Source: Takakia lepidozioides (taxonomy: Eukaryota; Streptophyta; Takakiopsida; Takakiales; Takakiaceae). From it: a stretch of DNA of 64,000 bases. Of this stretch, positions 42,256 to 55,838 are shown in pieces. The stretch lies in the NCBI GenBank assembly GCA_030704615.1, contig CM060731.1:5828001-5892000 (forward strand). Reading direction: 5' to 3'. Positions within the stretch are counted from its first letter, which is position 1, and every line of letters begins with the position of its first letter. Under the pieces are notes generated by a model that saw nothing but the letters and a program-made list of their open reading frames with translations, had not been told where the DNA came from and did not search any database. The translations under genes and the position numbers were made by a program.

Positions 42256-44121
42256 TAAGTGTGCGAGTGCTACAACGGAGAGATGTTTTCATCCTGAGTT
42301 TTTTCGTTTTTTGGGAGATGGGTTTTGGTGTATAAAGTGTATCTAGGGTCTGGTGTAGAGGAGTACGGAGTCTTAAAAACTTACATGGCGGGGATTTATT
42401 TGCTCGTTGCATGCCTGTTAAATTCGGCCTGTTGAGAAAACATGTCAGGATTCAGAGGTTGGGTTCTGTAGTAGGGCCGTGTTTATAAATTTCATCAACG
42501 GGGAGATGGAGATAAATAGAGGATTGAGTCAATTCATGACCTGAAGAGCTCCAAATCCACTTTGTGAGAATGACTTTTTTTTATGTACGGGACTGAGAGA
42601 TCGCAGGGTACACCGTATGAATTTCACAACGGGAAGGAGAGAGGATGACGTCATTTCAGAGCCTGAAATGCTTCTATTCCACGCTAGGAGGGTGATAACC
42701 TGGTGTACTGAAGTGCAGGGTTGGTGATTATGTGGTGCAGACCTTGCCGAGTATTTCTCGCTTCCTTGGGGTTTTCTGTATTGCGTATTTGAGATATGAA
42801 AGGAGGCTGTCAATACTTTCACGCTGTGCATCATGTGTTGTCTTGCCTCAGTAGCAACCCAGGTATGGTTGATTCCATTACTTGACATTTTGATACCTGG
42901 GGGTCGGTTTTGTGTAGCAAGGGTGACGAAGTTTAAATATCATGAAAACGAATGCTGGAGTGGTCAGTGTAGAAGTCCATGAAGCTTGTACTACAGCCCA
43001 TTCGGTGCTTCAGTTTACTGCAAGATGTTCCCTAGCATAGAGGCACGCACTGAGCGACGCCTGCAAACTCGGTTATCAAGTACCCTTAAGGCCGTAGTCC
43101 TACGAAGCCTTCTGGAGCCGGTTTTGGGATTCAAAACCACCTGGGTATTTGAGACTCAGACCTAAAATGCCGTAGCGCGCAGCCAAGAATCCGATTACGG
43201 GAAATGAGTTAACTGTTCTTGTAAGCGCTGGAATTCATACTAGAGAGCGTTTCTTCCTAGCCCTCAGCCTTCCACAAACGGGTGGCTTGTGTTTTCACTG
43301 GCATTCACTTCATGAGCGGAAAGGGTGGGTTGAGAGTGTAAAAGAAAGTAAAGGGGCAGAGTTCGCAGGAGAGCCCTTGAGGAGGTGGTTCCAGACCAAT
43401 TGAAGCGTTAGTAATGAGAAATAAGGTATTATGCTTTTGACGATGACAGGGTGGATAAGGCATTAGGGTTAGGGTAGGGCATGAGGAGAAATCAGATCTG
43501 CAGATATTGTGTGAAGTTTTTAACTATGTCACGGGGCATGAAAACTTGTCAAAACGCCTGGGTCAAACCATAAGCACTGCAGGACACATTTTCTTTTTAA
43601 TTACACATGGAGAGGGGGGTGGGGCGGGTGGGGGGAGAGAGAGAGAGAGTCCCTGCGAGTTCATTTGCATGCATAGAAGGAGGGCAGGTTGGCTTGCTGA
43701 TGGTTGTTGTGTTATTCTTTGTAGAAACAAGCTTCCATTCCTCTATAACAATCAAGTGCTGTTGGATGTATAATATGCAGGGTTTAGTATGGTGAGGGGT
43801 GTAACATGACCTTTATAAATCTTAATTTTTTATATTCATTGTGGTGTATTGCTTGGCGCAGTTTTCTTGGGGATGAGGAGTGCCAGTCTATTAAACGCAT
43901 TATGGTGACATTCTCCTTGAAAGTTGCGTTCTGTGAACATCAATACTTTACCCCCCTACAAGCTGATTGGTCTAGTAAGGCAGCGCTGTGTTACCTCAGT
44001 TGTGCTCCTGATTCCAGACATTTTTGTTTTCCCTCATGTTGCTGGAGATTGCCACTCGGAAGTGTAGGTATTTATGTCTCTGTCCCCACCAACTCAGCTC
44101 TGAACTGGAGAGTCTCTGTAG
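42256..44121 (+). other. First intron of the PHD gene
   Basis: No coding feature recognised over 1.9 kb; a (GA)n run is at 43638-43650. It is assigned as an intron because a GTAAGT donor opens it and a TCTCTGTAG acceptor closes it. Intron status is inferred, not proven. Confidence 0.4.
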
Positions 44122-44124
44122 AAA

Positions 44125-47100
44125 ATGATGGGACGAGGGGCAGAAGGGGGCACTCATCAATTCGCAAGGATCACAAGTAGTGTCCATGGCGGTCGCCAAC
44201 AAAAGGGTGTAGACATTTATAGCCAGGTGCAGAAGGCTCTAGCGGTGAAATCTCCCTTCCGTGAAGACAATGAGAACAGTGGTGGCGGGGCACTTCCTTT
44301 TTTATCTGCCCCTCTCTCTCTCAAACTCTCTAGCTCCCTTGAGAACAAACGGAAGAACAGGGCGAAAAAGACTCAAGCCAGGGGCCGCGAGGGTGGCCCA
44401 GTTAGTAAGAAGCGGCATTATGGGGATGATCCAACTGTGGATGCCAGTCAAGGGCAGTATTGGGCACAAATGGAGGATTACTTCCAGGAAGTAAACTCTT
44501 CTGATATCCAGCTTCTTCTCCCCACTACTTTTCCGCTGCTTGCCAGTGATGGCAGTGTCTGTGATCCCTGCTTGTTAATTCCACCTCCTGGTACACTCTA
44601 CACTGAGACTTGGGATCGGGAGGATGCCAAGCAAGCTGAGAAAGCAGTCCAGCAGTCTGTGACACGTGTCAAGCGCAAGATATTGGCAGCCAGCCCAGTC
44701 AGCAAGAAGAGTAAAAGGTTAAGTGGCGAGGTAGTGACTACCGTCATCTCTCCACCACCTGAGCATGAGGATGAGGAGCTGTGCCATGTGTGCAATGGTG
44801 GTGACAGTGATGAGAGCAATCAAATCCTTTTCTGTGATGTCTGTAACGTGGCAGTACATCAGGATTGCTATGGTGTGCCCCTGGTGCCTGAGGGCCAGTG
44901 GCTTTGTTCCTGGTGCTCCCACAAGGCCTTAAGGATGGCAGAAAATGATGCGAATGAGTGTGTGCTGTGCCCGGTGAGAGGGGGAGCATTGAAGCCAGTG
45001 GCAGAAGTTGATGGCAAAGGGTGTGCTATCAGAACGGGCATGAAGTTTGCACACCTCTTCTGTTGCCAGTGGGTGCCAGAGACATACATTGCCAGCATGG
45101 AGGCCATGGAACCCATTCGTAATGTAGATGGCGTGCGTGATGAGCGCTGGCGTCTGCTGTGCAGTGTCTGCAAGGAAAAGCAGGGTGCTTGTATCCAATG
45201 CAGCCATGGTACATATCATATATTTGTCTGTGTGGTCCATGCTTGGCAAGACTGTTGTGTGAGCTCCTGTTCGTCACTATTGCAGTCACACAACATTGTT
45301 TGTTTTACGTGTCCACCATGTTTTCTTCCGCAATGCCCCGTTACAGTGTCACAGATAGATGCCCTCATTGTTTGTTCCCTGTGGACTTGCTGGGCATACA
45401 CTTTCAGGGCTTAGAAACCTGGGACATGATCTTTCCAGAATCAGTTGTTGGTTTTTTGGAAGTGAGCCCAAAATCACCATAATACTTGTGCGAGCCAACC
45501 CCAATTTGAGAATTGAGTTGCGAAGTACAGTATGGTATAGATGTCAGGGTACAAAACTCAGTTTTTGATCTCAGCACTGCTGCTTGACCTTCCAATTTGG
45601 CCACACAACTGACATGTTGCTGTGATTCAGTTTCTCAATATGACACAGACAAACATATTATTTCTTCTTAGATAGGTAAGTTTGACCATGCTCAAGCCTA
45701 GAGGTAGAATATTGTCGGGAAGAAAACTCAGGGGACAGAGGAAGGGAGAAGGAGGCATGACTATACGGCGATTGCAAGTGTCTGCTGATAGTCGGGTGTT
45801 TGTTTCATGTGCTGCAGGTTTGTGTGCCACAGCTTTTCATCCGCTCTGTGCCAGAGAAGCAAAGCTCTGGATGGAGGTGTCCAGCAGGGAAGACAGTGAG
45901 GAAGTAAGCAGATTTTCCTATGCCTAGTTCAAGAGCTATGTGGGGATGGCTGCAAGAAGGCTAGGGTGAAAAGATTGTGGTTATCAAGCTCCAGGTAGTA
46001 CTGGCATCCTAGTACTGTTGATGATCTTAGTGGTGAAGCAGCTCACCGATAGTTTTGGCTGGTGATGTTGGCAGGTGGATTTACGGGCCTATTGCCCAAA
46101 ACATTCGTCTGGCCGCATGGGAAAAGTATATGTAGCTGGAAATGAGGGGAGTGAAGGCGGCACATCACAGATCAAGTTGGTTTGTAACACAAATGCTGTA
46201 AAAGCAAGTGATTCTACAGGTGCGACTGCAGGTCTTAGTCAGTCAGATGACAAGACTCGTGTTACAGAACAAGCAAGGGAGGAGCAGATGTCGCCTCATG
46301 AAGATGTTTCAAGTACAATAATGGATCGGCACACCTGCGAAGGGAAGGCCATCCCTCGCTCCGTAATGTTGTCTCATTTGGCTCAGGACCCAACCCAATG
46401 TCCTACTATGGCTGGCAAGAGTCTAGCCAGACTCATTGGAGACAGAAACTTGGATGCATCTGGGGATACTCTCAATGAAGGTGCTGCAGGTATGGGAGGC
46501 GGGCTTTTGCATAGCACTAAGTGTGCTGACATGTGTGGGGAGCGCATGGACACTCTTGAATCAGTCCATTATCTGAAGCAGGCAAGCCCTGGACTTTTGC
46601 AGTGCACTGTTACCAAATTGTTTATCCTCTAAGTCACTGTTGGACAGGAATAGGCACATATTAGAAGGGAGTCTGAGAAGTTTATGGTAGTTGGCCTTGT
46701 ATGAACAGATTATGGAGCAGACGCACTGCAGTCCAGTGACATTGCTTGCAGATATCTCACCCTGCACTGCCGGTTCCATATACTTCCCTGCCACAAGGCT
46801 ATGGAAGATCTGGAAAACCTGAACTATTTGTCTCTATCAAGGTAAGGCACACCACTGGAGTGAGCCCCTCACAAAAGTTTTGTTCTGCCCAAACTGGGTG
46901 CAGGGTCTATAGCCACAAGGCTATGGAAAACGTCTTTTGAGTACAATTTATGGGTGGACAGTAGCACTCATGTGGGGCTGGCTCTGTGAACAGGAGGATG
47001 AGCAGGGCGACCAGGTGGAAGTTAGCTCCAGAACTGAATCTTGGCTGTCATGTCATTCCTCTCACTTGGAGGGCACTGGCAAGGAGGGTGGAAGGAGCAG

Positions 47101-50100
47101 CAGCTCAAACAAAGCACCCAATCGCAAGAATGGATTGAGGAAGTTGTCCCTCAGTGCTCGGCGCTGTTCTACATCACAGGTTGAAAATGATAAACCCAGT
47201 AATGCTCAGGGTTTAGTTAAACATGATTGCGAGAAGATTAAGAGGCGGGACGAATATGTGGAAGCACCAGAGGATTGTGAAAGTACGGAAGTGGCAGTTG
47301 TCACAAGTTCAGATGAAAAAGGGAGTGAGGAGCGACGGCAGCGTGGTTTGAGTGGGGAGGCCAGCACCAGTCAGTCACATGCTAGTTCACCTGCCGAGAG
47401 TCCTGCTGCTGCAGGTCGAGTCTCCAGTCCCATTCCTCACCAGAAGGTGGTGCCTCTCTTCTCTCTACTTAAATCCTCATATGCAACGTTGCTTGAACAA
47501 TGAACTTGGCTGTGGCAGCAGGTAGGGATGCAGTGGGGCTTGGGCTGGTAGCAATATGAATTTCATATACTGGTTGTGGGATGTGTCTAAGGTACTATCT
47601 TCTTTGTGTGTCTTGACCACAATTCCACTTTCCAGGAGAGGCAAGAAGCTATGGTCGAAAAACCACACGTGCCATGTGCTTCACTGCCTACTGCTTTGCA
47701 ATCAAATGCAACTGATGCAGTGGATGCTGGGCCTTCCAACATCAGCAGGGCAGGCATTCAGGACTCCAAGGACAGAGCAGATTTGGGCCTGGCTGGTGAA
47801 CAGCAGGCACTCAGCAGTGCTAAGAATGGAGAATCTTCTGACAATGCTCGTGGAGCTGTTTCAAGGAAAAGTTTAAGACAGGGTGTAGTAAGGGCAGACA
47901 TAGGCAAACTCTCAATTGTACCCAGTAAGAAGATAGGTTCTTGGGCTGAAACATATATGCGGGTCTCTGAAGGAGACATGGAATCAAGAGAAGTTGTGAC
48001 AGTTTGTAAAATACCGACAGCTGTAAGAAGCGCAAAAAATGATAGTAAAACAAAGGTTGCCTCTTCCAAACTAGTTATGTCTGGATCGCAGAAGATTAGT
48101 GAGGCACCTGGTTCTGGTCTGTCTGTTGATGCTGCTGGGCCGGACCCTGCACCTGAGTTGAGGAGGGACAATGACAAGCAACCCATGCAAACGGACCATG
48201 GGGCAAGTAAGGTTGGGTGTGGAGCTAGTGCGCCACAAGGAAAGTGTCTCGTAGTATCTGAAAATGTCCCAAGTCCAAACTCGGAAGGGGAGTTGTTGCA
48301 GACTGCTGCAATGAAACCCGACATCTTACTGCAAGCTAAAGCAATTGAGTAAGTAGCACTTGGAGAATTGATGTAGAAATCTTGTTCTCACTTCAAGTTG
48401 TTTGTTACTGCAAAGGTGACATGCACAACTTCCAGGCAAAGCAGTTTTTGTTCAGGTTACGTTGGTAGTATGGCATCAGTACGCACATTGCTAGCCGTTT
48501 TGTTGTTTGCTTCTTTTCTATTTCTGTAAGGTGGCACGTGAAAACTTACATATGTTTTTCTTCCTGTTACTACTTGGGGGTAAAACTTGCGGCTCATTAT
48601 GCTGAACTTGCTTGCCAGTGAGTTCAGCACTTTTCTTGGCTTTAGACTGGTATAGGCCTGCTGTTGTCACTTGGGGGTTTGATGTCATTGCTTCTTGGGT
48701 AAAAATTTAAACCTGTTTCGCCAGCCCATACTAGAATTTTCTATCCATTGAGATTAAAGATATGACGTGGTAGCAGGGTCTGGAGCAGTAAGACTGTTTG
48801 TTGAATGCATGCAGGTATACCAGGGAGGCTCCACAAGCATATGTGCATCCTTACCTTTTGCAGAGACTTACTGAATCACAGCAAAGCTGTGGTACTACGA
48901 AAGGAAGCACATCTTTAGGAAGTACAAATAGGACGGACCCTGTGGCCTCTCCAACTGTGGAGCAGGTTTGTTTAGTGGCTGAGCAACCAGCAAACGTCAT
49001 TGCAGGTGAGGATGGTTCCCAAAGGTTGGGGATGGATTGCAAGGTTGGTATAGAGGTCAATGATGAGGAGCGCATACAATCGCTAGAAAAGCAGTGGGAG
49101 CAGCTTCAAGCAGCCGAGTCAGGAGGTGTTCTGCTGTTGGCTCCGGATGATGAGATTGAAGGCGAGCTTTTGGTTCTGCAAAATATGCTCTTGGATTGTG
49201 CTCAAGTCAATCGCATTCGGTGCGGTATGTACAAAATTTTCCCCAGGCACTCCACAAATGTGAACAAACACCCGTAGTGGTGTATTATGCTTTTCATGGA
49301 ATGTGGGAGCTTCTTTTGATGCAACCTGATTAATTGCTCAGGCAGGTGGGTTGTCTGGTTGCAGAGCAATTGATCACTAGGCTGGTCCCTCGTCTGGCAG
49401 AAGAACGGGCAGTTTCACGCAGGCAAGGGCAAGACCTGGCAATGGTGCACCACTACTTGTCTCAGGCTCGTGAGGCCAAGAAACAGGGGCGCAAGGAGAA
49501 GCGTGAGAAGGAGGCACAAGCAGTGCTAGCAGCAGCCACTGCTGCAGCAGCTGCTTCTCCACGGGTTGGATATGTGAAGCGGGATGCTCCACTTTCTGAC
49601 CATGATACTTATGCAACTCCTCAGGAGACCACGGATGGCAGCCCAGGCATATTGCATATTGCTGTACGCCATCTTAAGCCACCTGTGCCAAAGCCCACCA
49701 AGCTTCTCATTCCACCAGGCCATCCAGCCCTTTCCCGGTCAACAGCCCAAGCCAAAGCAACCTTCTTGAAGCAAACCCTTGATACAAAAACTGTGGTGCA
49801 AAGGACTGCCTCTCCGCGGTTACAGGCAGCTGAGGGGTCGTCCATCTGTGACATTTGCAGTAATGGGGATATGTCACGTTCCAACAAGATTGTAGCTTGT
49901 GACCGCTGCAAAGTGAGTATGATCTTACAATGTCACTTGTGTGCAAAGTTTTCGTCGTGTTTTGATTATACTAAATTTCCTTTCAAGTGAGAGGCAAGGA
50001 TGACAGAGTGGGACATACACAGGTGGCAGTGCATCAGGAGTGCTACGGCATTGGGCGCATTCCACTGGGGGTGTGGTGGTGCCAGCCCTGTGCCGAGCTG

Positions 50101-53013
50101 CAGCAGTTTCAGGCACTCCGATCACCAGATGTTGAAGCACGTGCTAAGTTCTGGGTCCAGTGTGCCCTCTGCGGCGGTCGCTCTGGCGCTTTCAAGCGTT
50201 GCACAGATGGCCATTGGGTGCATGTTTTCTGTGCACAGGTAAGACCTTGTGCTGCTAGTGGCCGAAAGTGTAGCATAGTGCTCATCATGATGTGCTCTGT
50301 GGTATTCTGAAGTTTAGGGTTTAGGATTTGTACGTTCTTTGGATCTCAGTACCTTTTTTACTTTCTGGAGACGTTATTTTCCTGGTTCGATCTCAACTTT
50401 GACTGATGATTCAGAGGTCTGGATGCTGTGTCTTGCTTGCGTAGTGGATGCCTGAGACCACAGTAGGGAAGGACCAGGCGGCCTCCATTGAGGGCATGGT
50501 ATGTGTGTCTGTCATCTCATCTTCTCCATCCAAGCTTGGCTAATAATGGTCCATAGGTTCTGCTGTGTAAAAGTGAAGTACCAATACATCTTCAATAATA
50601 CTGTGGATGATCCAGCCAGCATACAAGCTTGTGAGATGGCAGCTACTAGTAAATATTCAAGGGTTTTGTGTACTTTGTAAAACATACAGATTCTGTTGTT
50701 GAGCAGATCTTGACTGTTCCTTGCTAGTCTGGGGGACAGCGATTACATGATGGGTCAAAAAGGTTTGCTGACACACTGTGCTTCTTTAGGAAGCTGTACC
50801 CCCTGAGCGCTATGCACTGCTGTGCAGCATTTGCCATCACCAGCAGGGTGCCTGTCTGACGGTATGTCGAACTTGGCATCTTGTTGATCATTTTGTGAAT
50901 GGGCAACCACTATCATGTTGCATTTAATTATAAAAAATAGTGAGAGTCCTCTGTAGGTTGTCTTTACCATTTTGGATTATTTTGTATTCTTTTGACTTCA
51001 GTACTGTGCACAGGCCCTGTGAGCTACTTAGCCAGACGTTATGGTTATGGTGGCTGTCCCAATACAGGGGTGGAACTGTATACTTTTCCTAATCAGCAAA
51101 GTGGACTACCTATGATTCTCATGGCAATTTCATGACATACCACTATTTACAATGTACTACACGAGAACAAGGGGCTCTCGCTTTCCTGCACAGCATTGTG
51201 TGAAAGGAAGTTGTGTTGAGTGGAAATTGGTAATTTTGGGACTGGTTTTCAGTGTCCTTGATGAATTCTCTGGCCATGAATGCTCTGCCATGGTGCAAAC
51301 TCAGGGGCAATAGTTTCGAAGAGCTGTACAGTACCATTGAGAATCAAACCACAGACTGTACATTGAACAACAGACTTCATTTGCATCACAGATGAATGCT
51401 GAGCGGTAAGCTGTTTGGAACTGAGGCAGGGTAGTTGGACCTATTGTGCAGTGCAACTTTGGCCATTGTCATGGTGCCTTTCACCCATCATGTGCACGTG
51501 ATTCTGGATTGTACATGAATGTGAAGTCTAGCCCTGGTGGCCGTTTCCAATATCGTGCGTACTGTGAGCGCCATAGTCCTCAACAAAGAGCTAAGGTATG
51601 AGTCAGAAAGTTAGCTTTGCAAAACTTCTTTCACTTGGCTGGGACTTTGGATTATAACAAGCTCCATCATCTCTGGGTATATGGGGACACAAAGGTCTGT
51701 TGGACATAGGAGCTTGGCAAAAAGGCTGATGTACTGATCTGAAATGGTTGGAATGGACAGGCTGAATTGAGGCAGCGCAGCGGGTGTGATGATATGAATG
51801 CACTTCGGCAGATTCGGGTAAGGTGCCTAGGGCCTGCATGCTTGTTTTTGCTTTTTGACTGAGATTGTGTGAAGTGCTCACACTTCAACTACACTGTCTT
51901 TCAGGTGGAGTTTGAGCGAGTGCGTCTCATTTGTGAACGGATTTGTAGGCGTGAACGATTGAAGGTGGTCTCTGTGCAATGCCTTTGCTTCTGTATTGTT
52001 GTGTATGGTTCCTCTGGAAGGAACGGAGACAAATGGCCAGCAAGAAAGGGAACTTCTAAGATGAGGATAGTTGCTTGTTTCATTTCTCTCTTTATTTGTG
52101 CCTTTGCATGAGCTCTGCACTTCTTGGTGAAGTTTTGTGCAAGATATCCTAGATAGAATTGTTTTGCTAGACTGTCAAGGATACAATCTCAAACATGAGT
52201 GGATATGAAGGGATGGAAGGTATGGGAATTGCATGGTCTTTCATCACATGAAGTGTTGCAGGTGCTCAAACGTTTTGGCTAGTCAAAGATGGGAGGTCTT
52301 GCATGCAGGCTGACATGGGATGGAACAAACGGTGCAGCGGGATGTGTTGCAGAGTGCCAAGGAGGTGTACTTGGCGCAACTGTTGTGTGCGGCGCAGCTA
52401 TCGTCCGGTGGCATGGAGCAGTCAAAGGCATTTGTGCCGTCTTGGATGAATGGAACCACATCGATGCTTCCCAGAGGTATTGATTGCAGACTGCCCATTT
52501 TGAGTCTATCGAGTCCATCATATCTGGCACCTTAGCAAGCCATCTGACATTGCTGGTATGGTTGGGTGTGTAGGAGTGCCTCTGGGCACTGTACAACAAT
52601 CAGCTGTGCAAAGCAAACGAAGTCCTGAGAGAAGGGCTAAAGATGAGAAGGAGCACATGAAGAAGCACAAGAAGTACAAGAAGGTACTCCTGTTTTATCA
52701 ACAAAGTTTTCCCTTACCAGTTACCATTGTATGTAGAGTGCTGGGTAGTAAACATTGTATGATAGCAAGTTTGTGGTAACTGAAAGGAAGGGATCGGCTG
52801 TGTTGTTGTTGGGGGGGGGAGCAGCATGCTGAGACAAAGCTGCATCGAGAAAAACTTATGACCCCCACTGAGGCTTCAATGCAGAACTTGCGGCTGCCAA
52901 AAGGGTATGCGTACGTCCCAGTTGATGTCTACGTTAAGGGTACTATGGCACCACCACGTTCAGATATCAATGACAAGCACCATCTATCTACTCTTCCTTC
53001 ACAATCCCCATGA
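44125..53013 (+). CDS. PHD-finger family chromatin protein with two PHD-ePHD cassettes (At1g77800-like)
   Basis: Exons: 44125-45208, 45818-45903, 46075 onward (3' border unresolved, no later than 46632), about 46984-47446, 47636-48348, 48815-49224, 49365-49912, 50023-50238, 50445-50498, 50790-50861, 51452-51595, 51761-51817, 51905-51964, 52338-52476, 52574-52683 and 52825-53013; nearly all phases agree, giving about 1600 residues. Cassette 1: PHD (LCHVC ... [19 protein letters not shown] ... CSWC, residues about 217-262), then an extended PHD ([52 protein letters not shown]). Cassette 2 (49.85-51.6 kb) repeats this: [77 protein letters not shown]. Before it lies a [20 protein letters not shown] helix. 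A basic segment and the [18 protein letters not shown] end finish the protein. PHD-ePHD pairs of the BRPF/JADE/trithorax type read unmodified and methylated histone H3. The central part (46-48.3 kb) is Ser/Lys-rich and poorly conserved. Confidence 0.9.
46790..46952 (+). mobile_element. LINE 3'-end fragment in the PHD gene
   Basis: Carries GATCTGGAAAACCTGAAC, TCAAGGTAAGGCACACC, CAAACTGGGTGCAGGGTC, CACAAGGCTATGGAAAACG and TTTTGAGTACAATTT: a diverged version of the LINE 3' end at 22.5-22.69 kb. The duplicate at 36.3 kb reads straight through (TATACTTCCCTGCC to TATGGGTGGA) without it. It therefore sits as an insertion between the exon ending before 46632 and the one starting near 46984, most likely in an intron. 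Confidence 0.8.
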
Positions 53014-53900
53014 TGCTTATTTTACATGTTCATATCGAGGATTTCCCTTGGCTAGTGTAGTAGTCATTGAAAGGTGATCTAGTAGAGGTCTTTCTCAATT
53101 GTAGACTCCTATTCTTAGTGTCTGTAACATACATTTTTTGGTTTGTTTGTAACATTTTGAATGAAACACTAGAGGCAAAATGCCACTGCAAATAAGGAGT
53201 TAGATTCTTGGGAGTCGTTATACACGTATACTAAAGGAATATGCATCAACAGCACTGGCCTTACCCATCATGGACACTGGATGGTAGCCTTGAACATTTT
53301 CTCATGTAAGGACTACCAGACTAACAGTTTGACTCAGGTAAGTCAAACTACCAGAGTGATCCCCTTACAAGGTAGTATTGCTTCCCCTTTTTTCTGCTGT
53401 GGCCGCAAGAGAAATGTGGCACACGAGAAATGTGGCACAGATCTCATTTCTCCAAACTCTGTAGTCGTACCATATTATCCATGTACAACTCAAGTGGAAA
53501 AGAAATTTATTCCAGGATGGGTTGATGTTGTGTAGCCAAGGCTCATGTGAAGGAGTCGTCCAAAAAACTTCATGAAAACAACATTTTGGGGTGTTGTGAA
53601 GCATTTTGGACTGTAAAGTTCCCTTCCAGTGAAAGGAAATTCCCTCTAATGTTGAGCTGACTTGATTTTGGAGAACAGCATGTAACTGCTAATCTTCATC
53701 TGGCCTTTTTGTTGTTGTGCCATCTACATCATGAGAAGTCAAAAGGTACACATTTTTTATCTAATAGCTTCTCAAATCTAGCCATTGGCAAGTTAAAATA
53801 GACAGCGCATTACCCTACGAAGATAAGAAATTATTGAATTGCCAGCCTAAATGCAATCCTGTACAACTTGTTATAGTACTTTTCAATACGATTAGACTAA
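53014..53900. other. Downstream region of the PHD gene, no further gene recognised
   Basis: Presumably holds the 3' UTR. Open frames at 53281-53535 and opposite show no recognisable motif. Palindromic scraps such as TTTGACTCAGGTAAGTCAAA (53329-53348) are present. Confidence 0.35.
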
Positions 53901-53901
53901 G

Positions 53902-54039
53902 GTTTCAGGTGTGGCACTTGGGCCGAGCTCTCCTCCTCCTCCTCATAGTCCTCCCATGGTTCATACTTATGGCAATATCCCCAGACGATGACGCCTTGTT
54001 GCTTGATTTTTGAAGAAGGTTGCAAGTCATTCATCTTCG
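53902..54039 (-). CDS. Unrecognised small ORF with acidic tail
   Basis: A 45-residue minus frame (ATG at 54039) reads MNDLQPSSKIKQQGVIVWG, YCHKYEPWEDYEEEEESS and ends HLKP. It may be the last exon of an unrecognised minus-strand gene or chance. Low confidence. Confidence 0.2.
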
Positions 54040-55424
54040 AGCGGGGGCTCCTTTGTACTAAGGAGTTGGGGTCAAGCGGAGTTATAACGACAAGAATGGG
54101 GGCTTGGGCGCTCCACGCCTATCTCTACTGCCAGACATGGACCACAAAACACACATCAACCTAAAGCTTGTCATGTAATGAAAACCCTAAATTGCAAAGG
54201 GCCAGAATATGTGTGCGGCACCGCACACTTTATTCCACTGCCAATGCAGTATCAGTAAGGCATGAATGGCTCTCACTCACTCGAGCTTCAGCACTTCCAA
54301 CACATCTCCTGTTGTTTTGACATCCAAAAACACAGTGAAATGGGGGCAGAAATAGTGTGCGTTGCCGCACATTGTTTTCTGCTCCCATTTCAGTATGTAT
54401 CAAATGAATTGGTAGCTAGTTTTTTGGTTCTCTTCCGCCCTCAACCCTTACTTGCACAGCAGGAAAATAAGTGTGCGGTGCTGCACCCTTTTTCCCCTGC
54501 CAATGCAGTATGATTTAGGAATGAATGATTGTCACTAAAGTAGGCATCACCACTAAGGTAGAAACACCCAAATATGAGCAGGTCTCAAAATGGACCCCTA
54601 TTTTTGGGGTGTAAAGTGGTCCCGCCTGCCCTTAAATGGCGACCTTACTGCCAACGGGCTGATTTAGGTTCCTTCATGGGCATTGTGGCCCCATGGTTCT
54701 TTGTTAGATGAACAAAAACATACTGAATACTGTGACCAGCGTATTTGCCAAATGGAGGCCTTTTATAGGATACCTTTTGCTCTTGTGGGCCGAGCTGTTG
54801 GGTGAGTTATTGGGCCATTTCAAGTGCACATCTCGTGCATATCAGGTCACATGTAGGCTTCATATTAGATAATATTTCAGTGAGTTATGGTACCCTCTAT
54901 AGCTCAGGCATAGCATTTTTGTGCCCTGCCACTTTGATAATATATATCAATTAGCCACTTCGTCCAAAATTCATGCAATTCAAACCACAAGCTGTTTGTT
55001 CAATTGCTCATCCAGTCATATAATTTTTCCCCTTACTGCACCAATTGTACGGGCATATCTGCTTAAGCGCTCACATTTGGGTGTAACTACCTTACATTTC
55101 ACCACATCTCCAGTTCTTGTAACATCAGCAACGCAGCCAAAAAGAGGGGCAGAAAACAGTGTGCATTGCCGCACACTGTTTTCTACTTCCATGTCACTAT
55201 GCTTTATCTCCACAGGGGCCTTGTCTGTTGGTTGTCTTCACATCTAAACCCTACTTTGTTAAAGGGGACAGAGATGACGGTTGTCAGGCAAGGAACCGCC
55301 GCCGGCGTTCATGAAGGTATAAGGGCCTTCTCTCTGGGGATTTTCCGGGGACACCCGAAACTGCATCGGAAGGCATGGAAGTCCACGTCCACTTTCTACT
55401 TTCCACTTTCGACGTAAGTATGCA

Positions 55425-55838
55425 ATGTGGGAGACACGAATGCAGAGAGTGCTAACACATGCCTTGTCCGTGGCATGTCATCCATATCCACAGTTCAAAT
55501 TCGAGCCGTGCACGACGGGCTCCTGTTCGTCCCTTGCAGACATCGGACAGACAGTGTCGTGCACTGGCCCTATAGACTCTGCTCTGGATTCTGAAGCTTG
55601 TTTCCATGCAGACCAGCACTGTATTCCTTTGAGTGTGTCAGTGGACGCCGAGGGGTTCGCTATGGTTGGGGAGGAAATCCTCGCTACAACATTCAAATTT
55701 GAGATCGGCTCGTTGGTTGTTTTGAAGGAAATTCATAATCATGATGGTTGTGTGGTGCGGGCTCACCTTCAGATACCCTGTTTCGGCCCCTCTACATTGC
55801 CTTTTTTGAGAGCGAATATGAGAGTTTCTGGAGTGTAG
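55425..55838 (+). CDS. Unrecognised ORF running into the palindromic repeat
   Basis: A 137-codon frame with mixed composition (HPYPQFKFEPCTTGSC, DIGQTVSCTGPIDSALD, VDAEGFAMVGEEILATTFKF). The last 20 residues are encoded by the first unit of the 106-bp tandem repeat. I do not recognise a family. It lies upstream of another unrecognised plus-strand ORF and both may belong to one decayed element. Confidence 0.25.
   Translation: MWETRMQRVLTHALSVACHPYPQFKFEPCTTGSCSSLADIGQTVSCTGPIDSALDSEACFHADQHCIPLSVSVDAEGFAMVGEEILATTFKFEIGSLVVLKEIHNHDGCVVRAHLQIPCFGPSTLPFLRANMRVSGV

Noticed and set aside
44598-45289. Minus-strand ORFs opposite the first PHD cassette
   Set aside because: His-rich shadows of the Cys/His-rich plus-strand exon.
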